A stretch of DNA of 24,623 nucleotides, from the NCBI GenBank assembly GCA_000310025.1, contig FN649740.1, positions 2,131,756-2,156,378 of the forward strand, given 5' to 3'. The DNA is from Ectocarpus siliculosus (Eukaryota; Sar; Phaeophyceae; Ectocarpales; Ectocarpaceae). The notes beneath the pieces were generated by a model. It did no database searches, was not told where the DNA came from, and saw only the letters and a list, made by a program, of their open reading frames with translations. A program made the position numbers and the translations under genes. This document shows, piece by piece, positions 19,801-24,623 of this stretch (position 1 is its first letter; each line of letters starts with the position of its first letter).

Positions 19801-22800
19801 CAAGCAAGCGGACGACCAACGCATCAGCCCGTTCCAACGCCGTCATTTTCGCCGCCGCCACTCCTTGTACAATGTGGAGTAATCGAGCTTTGGGAAGTAC
19901 GCACAAGGGGTGTCATGTCTTGTGTCACCTACACATACGGGTACACGTGCATCAAAAACGCCCCTGCGCTGCTGCTGTTGATGAACGACGGGGGGGGGTA
20001 CAAACGCTCGGTAGCTTTTCAGGGAACGGGAGCATGATGTACCCCTTCCCCTTCCCACCCTAAACTTGGACCCGTTTTTGACTCCTCTCCTCGCGCACCT
20101 ACCTGCTCACAAACGGCCCGCGTACACCCCCGTCTCGTTGACAACTCATTCGTTCCAAAACAGGTTCCCGACGAAAACGCTGCCCCGCCGGCCGACGGCA
20201 CGCGTCCGACGACCCGCCTGGCGTGGCCCCCAGGGGCGGACTCCCCGACGCCCTCCGTGGCCGCCGCCAACGCCGCCGACGCCCGGGGTCGCCGGCGGAT
20301 GGAGAAGCGCCACTTCTTCGCCGAGCCGGGGACGGTGGGTAGGCTCCTGGCGCATGAGGATAACGACGGCGTCGGCGGCGGTGCCGAGGAGGAGGGTGCG
20401 GTGAAGACGAAGGGAAGGGCTTCGACCCCTGGCGGCCGCGGACGAAGCGGCGCGCCCGGGATCAGAGGGCGGCCGACCGGCAAGGGTAGGAGGGAGTCCA
20501 GCGGCGTCTCCGTCGGAGAGGGTTTCCCTCGTACCCCACGAAGGGCAGGTGGTGCCGTCGCGGTCGGGATCGCCGCCTTGTCTCCGGCCGCGTTGGGGAG
20601 GGGGGGCGGGCGCAGGGGCCAGAGCACCCCCCCGCGGCCGGTGCTGCTTGCGTCTCCGAGGACCCCGTATTCCCGCAGTCGTTGCGTGTCGCCGTTTTCT
20701 CGGTTCCCGTTGGCGAGCCCGGCGCAGATGCGCCCGGCGTCTGCCGCCGCCGGCGGCAGCGGCGGAATCCGGGGTGCTGCTGCCTCTAGCCCTAGGGCGA
20801 GGCCGACGAGCGGTGTGTGGAGAGCTCGAGAGCGATCGTTGATGGCGGCGCCGTCGCCTACGGCGGCGGTGGCCAGGCGACAAGGGAAACCCCCCGTGTC
20901 CCCCACGAGACGGAGAGTTACTGCTGGAGGGGGAGGAGGTCGAGGGCGGACCTTTTTCTTGGAGGACGATGAGGAAGACGACCACGATGATGGTGGTTTC
21001 GATGTTGGTGTTGATGTTGATGCTTGTGGCGGCGGTGATGTGGGTGGTGGCGGCGGTGGTGGCGGCGGTGGTGGTAAAGGTGGGGCCAAGAAGGGCAGCG
21101 CTTGGGATTGGACCAACGAGGAGCTCGAGGCGTGGCCCGGCGGAGAAACCGCGCCCGCCACCCCCGTGGTTGCCGTGCTGAACAACGGCGGCGAGAGGCT
21201 CACCGACGGCGACGAGGAGGAGGAGGAAGGGCGCGGGGCTGTCAGGCGTGCGGGAGCGTCACCATCCGGGGTTGTCGGGATGGATCCACCCGTTTTATCT
21301 CGCGTGCTTCCTCCTGGCCTAGAGGTGGAAGTGTTGTGCTTGGTTGGATTCGAACGGGGGGCACGTGTATCATATCTGATGGTGAATGTACGTCACAATC
21401 GATTTATAGGCGGTGCTCTCCTTGCCCAACAGGTCCTTTCCGTAACTTTTTTGATTCCGTTTGCGTACTACAGCTTCTGCTGCCTGGTGCACCCGGCCAT
21501 TGCTTTTCAAGCTCTCCCCCCGGGGGGTCGAGAGCCTCGTGCAGCTTTTCGTGCTCTTGTGTGTGTTCAATCTCTCGGTGCGTTTTGCATCGAAAGGATT
21601 TTTGCCTGCCGTGAACTCTTGTCCTACTTATTACCTCCCTCACTGCTGTCTCCCTCCCCCCCGCGGACGCACACGTACACAAAGCACATGTAACACCCCC
21701 CCCCCTCCCGCGCCCAAAAAACCCCGCGCCCTCTTAGGCGTCTCGCCCAGATCCGCCAGAGTTCGATCCGGACCCGGCCCTCCGCCTGGAGCGGGCGCTG
21801 TGCTACACCGGGGGGGACCTCCCGGGCAGCACCACCGTCACGTTCGTCGGAAGAGGGGCAGAGTTCATGGCGTTCCCCTGCAACAACGTGATCGTGCTGA
21901 TGGAGACGCCGGTGATGCCGGAGGCGGTTTTTTCGAGGGATGGGCCTGCCGGGATGGATGGGGGCGTTGGCGCGGAGAAGGAAGGGGAGGAGGAGGATGA
22001 GGAGGAGAGAGATGGGCTGTTGGCGCTGCCGCAGCCGGCCCCGGCTCCGCACATTTTCCTGAGGGGCCACACCGACACCGTTACGCGCCTGCAGCTGAGC
22101 CATGCCGGGCACCTGCTGGCGTCCGCACAGGGTGATCCACTTGGCGCTGCTGGTGAGCGCGTGTTTTTTGCTTGACGTCCTCCTGTGCGTAACGGGATCG
22201 AGAAAAATGGTTGCTTGCATGTTATTGTTCGTGTTTCAGTCGAAAGCCAGCGTGAGAGACGAAAAACCGACTCCTTGATACGCCTTTTTCTTTCCGTTTC
22301 GATGGGGTAGGATTTTCGCGCAAGCCCCTCTCAGGTACATCCCAAAAGAAGACGCAACTGACGGCAATAAAGAATGCAACACACCAAAGCTGGGCTTCGT
22401 GCGCCGCTTGCGGGCAAATCCTGCCCCGTCGAAACGGGGAAAAAAAGGCGAATGAAGGAGTCGGTTTTTCGTCTCTCACGCTGGCTTTTGGCCCCCGCTG
22501 CTTGTACCGTACCGCATGTGGCCCACGACCGGTACACTCGTCTGCTTCACAAGAACTTGACAAGAACTATCGTTTTACGAAACCGTTTTGGGCGGACAAT
22601 AGACGCCAGGACGATTTTTTTTTGTGTCTTGATCGAAACTAACCCCCGCATACTCTCTCCCAAACAGGCGGTCACGGCATCATTCGCCTCTGGAACGCGA
22701 CGTCCCTAGGCCGCCGCTCGCCGGCAGACTGCGGCAGCGCTAGGGCCGCCGGTGGCCGAAGGACGCCTCTTCGCGAAGGCGGTGGTGGCAAGTGCGCCGC

Positions 22801-23285
22801 GCATTTCATTGCTCACCGGTGGGGGGTGTCGTCGATGTGCTTCAGCTCGGACGATCGGCTGCTTTGCACCGTCGGCGGCGACGACCACCGGAGGACTCAG
22901 GTGTGGCGTTGGCCTTGGCCTTGGTGTTGGAGCAGGTATTGGCAGCAGCGTTCATGTTAGTGTTGGCGTTACCGTCGGTGTTGGCGTTAGCGTTGGCATT
23001 GGTATTCGCGTTGGCGTTGGTGTTGGCGTTGATGTTAGCGTTGATGTTAGCGTTAGCGTCGGTGCTGTCGTTGGCGTTGCCTACCGGTAAACCGCACCTT
23101 TCCTGGTTGGTTTCGTTGCGCCCGCGCAAGGTGATCGTGTGGGACGTGGCTCTCCTGTGCACGGCGAGAGCGGGGACGATCCACGGCGCCGGGTCTGGGC
23201 TGGCGGTGGTGGCGCGCCAGATCAGCGACTTCCCCATCACCAAGATGCTCTTCAGCCCTTTCGAGAAGCTGGTGCGAAAAGCTGT

Positions 23286-23331
<46 letters not shown>

Positions 23332-23976
23332 GCTGATGATGATGATGATGATGTCGATCTTTTCGTTGTCGTTGTCATTTTATCCCGAAGATGGTGATAC
23401 ATACATCGGCAATGTTGTGCTGTTATCTTTTTCTGTTGCTGCTGCTGTCGTTGTCGGTGGCAAGTTGTTGGTTTTGGTGTCCGCTTGTAGTGTGGATGGG
23501 GTACTGTAGCCCTAATTTTCGGAAAGCACCCTTTGGCTTGCTTCAATCTCGAATCCATCTTCCAGGCGACAGACACTACAACACGGTACAAATGTTGCCG
23601 AGTTCACCTCTGCGGGTTTTCTCAAGTGTCGTCATTCTTTCCTTACACCTTTGTCCGCTCTCTTATCGTTGCTATTGTCGTTGTTGTTCCTTGTTGGGTT
23701 CTTCGTTTCGAACGCCGTTTCGCCCTTCGTCCGTGTGTTTCGCGTTGCGTCCGTGTCTCCCGTCTCCGTTTCCTCCCGTGGTATCCGTCGTCGGTCGCCA
23801 TTTTTGGTCTGGTCGATTCGCAGCGCCTGGTGTCGTGCGGCAGAGAGAACGTCCGCTTCTGGCGGGTCCGGCGACGACACCTACCCGCCTGCCCGGCCGT
23901 GCTGAACGACTTCGCGCGGGACCTGGCGTGCACGGACCTGGCCTTCCAGAGCTCCTGCAGCGGGATTGCGGGGGTG
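14031..23976 (+). CDS. WDR90: WD repeat-containing protein 90 / POC16, 5' part (8 exons seen, 3' end off contig)
   Basis: WDR90/POC16 is a centriole and cilium protein of the inner scaffold. Exons: 14031-14183, 14636-14761, 18742-19425, 20164 to about 21324, 21738-22152, 22668-22900, 23131-23271, 23824-23976. The phases agree throughout and about 1022 aa are visible; the animal protein is about 1750 aa. Residues 1-321 hold a CFA20-like (DUF667) domain: EWQHSFVP at the start, [45 protein letters not shown], then [13 protein letters not shown] and [13 protein letters not shown] Gly/Ala/Thr-rich insert of about 110 residues splits this domain. Exon 4 is a low-complexity Gly/Pro/acidic linker of about 387 aa. 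WD40 repeats follow: [58 protein letters not shown] and [13 protein letters not shown]. The exon 4 donor is uncertain (21324 or 21381, both phase 0). The donor at 23977 leads off toward the contig end, so the gene is truncated by the assembly. Confidence 0.9.
16778..16813. repeat. (TGC)12 / (GCA)12 triplet tract in WDR90 intron 2
   Basis: Twelve uninterrupted TGC triplets. On the minus strand one frame reads as a polyglutamine run, but no gene is evident there. Confidence 0.9.
17638..17736. repeat. Two-copy tandem repeat of about 50 bp in WDR90 intron 2
   Basis: Copy 1 (17638-17687) and copy 2 (17688-17736) share GTTG.CTTTTTCCATGT, AAAAC, CCGACT.TGCTCT and a GG end. A related motif, GGAAAAACGACCGACTGTGC, occurs once more at 17140-17159, so the core is present three times in this intron. 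Confidence 0.7.
19494..19930. mobile_element. Inverted-repeat element with internal reading frame in WDR90 intron 3 (copy A)
   Basis: Imperfect inverted arms of about 55 bp lie at 19494-19549 and 19874-19930. Left arm landmarks are AGGTGACACAAG, TGTCACACCCCTT, and TTTTCAAAGCTCGAGTACTT. The right arm in reverse complement reads AGGTGACACAAGACATGACA, CCCCTTGTG, and CCCAAAGCTCGATTACTCCA. The outer 12 bases are identical. Total length is about 437 bp. The arms share their inner part with the element in PSMB3 intron 1 (2825-3028). No target-site duplication was found by eye and no transposase is encoded, so a non-autonomous MITE-type element is the best description. The interior carries a minus-strand coding-like frame (19637-19771). 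Confidence 0.6.
19637..19771 (-). pseudogene. Antisense coding-like fragment inside the inverted-repeat element (possible captured terminal exon)
   Basis: An ATG at 19771 opens 44 codons ending in TAA at 19637 (starts [20 protein letters not shown], contains TYLWSAEDV, ends LKKEKAE). Almost all third positions are G or C, as in the genuine exons of this window and unlike the surrounding intron. A splice-acceptor-like CACGCCGCAG lies a few bases upstream, so it resembles the last exon of a gene rather than a whole gene. It runs opposite to WDR90 and lies between the two arms of an inverted-repeat element. I do not recognise the protein family. It could be a gene fragment captured by the element, or the 3' exon of a nested minus-strand gene; I favour capture because I see no upstream exons. 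Confidence 0.4.
20965..21083 (+). repeat. Triplet-rich low-complexity coding segment in WDR90 exon 4
   Basis: Imperfect GAN/GGN/GTN triplets encode an acidic stretch ([10 protein letters not shown]), then Val/Asp alternation, then about ten Gly. The frame stays open and phase-correct, so it is a translated, probably disordered linker between the CFA20-like domain and the WD40 repeats. Confidence 0.75.
22243..22488. mobile_element. Foldback element with 82-bp inverted arms in WDR90 intron 5
   Basis: The left arm is 22243-22324 and the right arm 22406-22488, with an 81-bp loop. The outermost 34 bases are identical (starting AAAGCCAGCGTGAGAGACGA), and about 74 of 83 positions match overall. The arms are far longer than chance hairpins and much less diverged than the other repeats here, which suggests a recent foldback MITE insertion. 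No target-site duplication or coding capacity is visible. It differs in sequence from the elements at 2825 and 19494. Confidence 0.75.
22906..23082 (+). repeat. Degenerate hexanucleotide repeat (GTTGGC/GTTAGC)n filling WDR90 intron 6
   Basis: About 29 degenerate 6-base units around GTTGGC, GTTAGC and GTTGGT occupy nearly all of a 230-nt intron, starting 6 bases after the donor. The forward frames read as Val/Gly or Leu/Ala alternations, but conserved WD40 homology skips directly from 22900 to 23131, so the repeat is intronic. Confidence 0.85.
23290..23353. repeat. Compound (GCT)n-(GAT)n triplet tract in WDR90 intron 7
   Basis: About 13 GCT units, a CCGCT interruption, then about six GAT units. 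It starts some 18 bases after the exon 7 donor. All frames stay open through the tract, but it lies between two secure exons. Confidence 0.9.
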
Positions 23977-24360
23977 GTGAGAGCGAGGGCGGCGTTGGTG
24001 GTGGTACATGGCGTATGGATGGGATACACATGACAGAGGTCGTTGGTGTTGTTTTTGCGGCTGGTGTCGGCGCTTCTCGGCACTTTAAAAGGGGACAGCA
24101 GTGCCGCGTTTTGTGGGACCCTTGTTGACCTCACGAAGGGGGGGGGGGATCCACGTGGAAGAATCCGTTGAAGGGTGTGGTCCGTTGATTTTTGCGAGAG
24201 AGAGTGGACGGTTGTTTTCTCCTTCATAGCGTGAGACCGCGCGGTCGGAGAGCTACTGTAGGTCGCCCCTCTCACCGTTTGGTGGCGGTTTCTGCTCAAG
24301 TCTCAGTGAGGGAAGGCCGCGTACATCAGACACTACTGTGTAGGCGCTGACTCAGCTTTT
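23977..24360 (+). other. WDR90 intron 8, 5' part, to the edge of reliable sequence
   Basis: It begins with the donor GTG|GTGAGA after the eighth exon. The sequence is of normal complexity apart from a 10-base G run near 24139. No further WD40 exon is visible before the low-quality contig end. Confidence 0.6.
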
Positions 24361-24623
24361 AACTCGCCCCCCCCCCCCCCCCCCCGTGGCCCTTTTTCCA
24401 ATTTTTTTGGGGGGGGGGGGGGAAAACCCCAAACGGGGGGGGGGTCCCCCCGGTTTGGAAATCTCTTTCCCAGGCGGGGAAAGCCCTTTGGGGGGCCTGG
24501 GGCTGTCTTTCCTGCCGGTTGGCTTGTTGGCCGGCCGGCCGTCCTGCTTGCTCTTTGTCTGGCTGGCTTTTTCGGGGGTCTTGGCCCACAAGCGGGGGAA
24601 AAGGGGAGGGTTTTTGTCTCTTT
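24361..24623. other. Low-quality contig end (homopolymer-stretched sequence)
   Basis: From 24367 the sequence turns into long C, G, T and A runs (up to about 18 bases), mirroring 1-330. Reading frames here are Pro/Gly/Lys runs without meaning. I read this as a degraded read end. Confidence 0.8.

Noticed and set aside
20019-21203. Minus-strand 394-codon open frame
   Set aside because: It is the shadow of WDR90 exon 4 on the opposite strand; its Pro/Ser/Arg runs come from the complementary GC-rich triplets.
21340-21365. tRNA B-box-like GTTCGAATCC on the minus strand
   Set aside because: The flanking bases do not pair as a T-stem and no acceptor stem or A-box is present.

Overview
The window looks like one draft-assembly contig from a large, intron-rich nuclear genome, most likely a brown alga (Ectocarpus-like stramenopile). 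Reasons: GC-rich coding exons with C/G-ending codons, introns of about 200-800 nt with GT..AG borders, abundant CAG/GCT triplet tracts and poly-C/poly-G runs, and four neighbouring genes that alternate strand (-, +, -, +), a habit described for Ectocarpus. The taxon is inference; no marker gene settles it. Both ends (about 1-330 and 24361-24623) are stretched homopolymer sequence that reads as poor-quality base calls rather than biology.

Layout. (1) 1206-1641, minus: a small, unrecognised two-exon gene for a putative membrane protein of about 75 aa. (2) 2032-4306, plus: three-exon PSMB3, the non-catalytic beta-3 subunit of the 20S proteasome, complete. It shares a roughly 390-bp divergent promoter region with gene 1. 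(3) 4307-6388: a convergent, apparently gene-free 3'/3' interval. (4) 6389-12843, minus: NUF2, the kinetochore NDC80-complex subunit. I could rebuild it as 12 exons with matching phases, giving about 484 aa, complete. (5) 12844-14030: divergent 5'/5' interval. (6) 14031-23976, plus: the 5' part of WDR90/POC16, a centriole/cilium scaffold with an N-terminal CFA20-like (DUF667) domain followed by WD40 repeats. Eight exons and about 1022 aa are visible, and the gene runs off the contig.

The genes are conserved eukaryotic housekeeping or cell-division genes: protein turnover, spindle attachment and centriole/flagellum structure. NUF2 and WDR90 are head-to-head, so shared cell-cycle expression is possible but not shown.

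The less ordinary content is in the introns. Two related inverted-repeat elements sit in PSMB3 intron 1 and WDR90 intron 3. The second encloses an antisense, coding-like 44-codon reading frame, like a gene fragment captured by a MITE. A separate foldback with 82-bp arms lies in WDR90 intron 5. Diverged tandem repeats, triplet tracts and a hexanucleotide minisatellite fill other introns. No tRNA, rRNA, CRISPR or intact transposase gene was seen.
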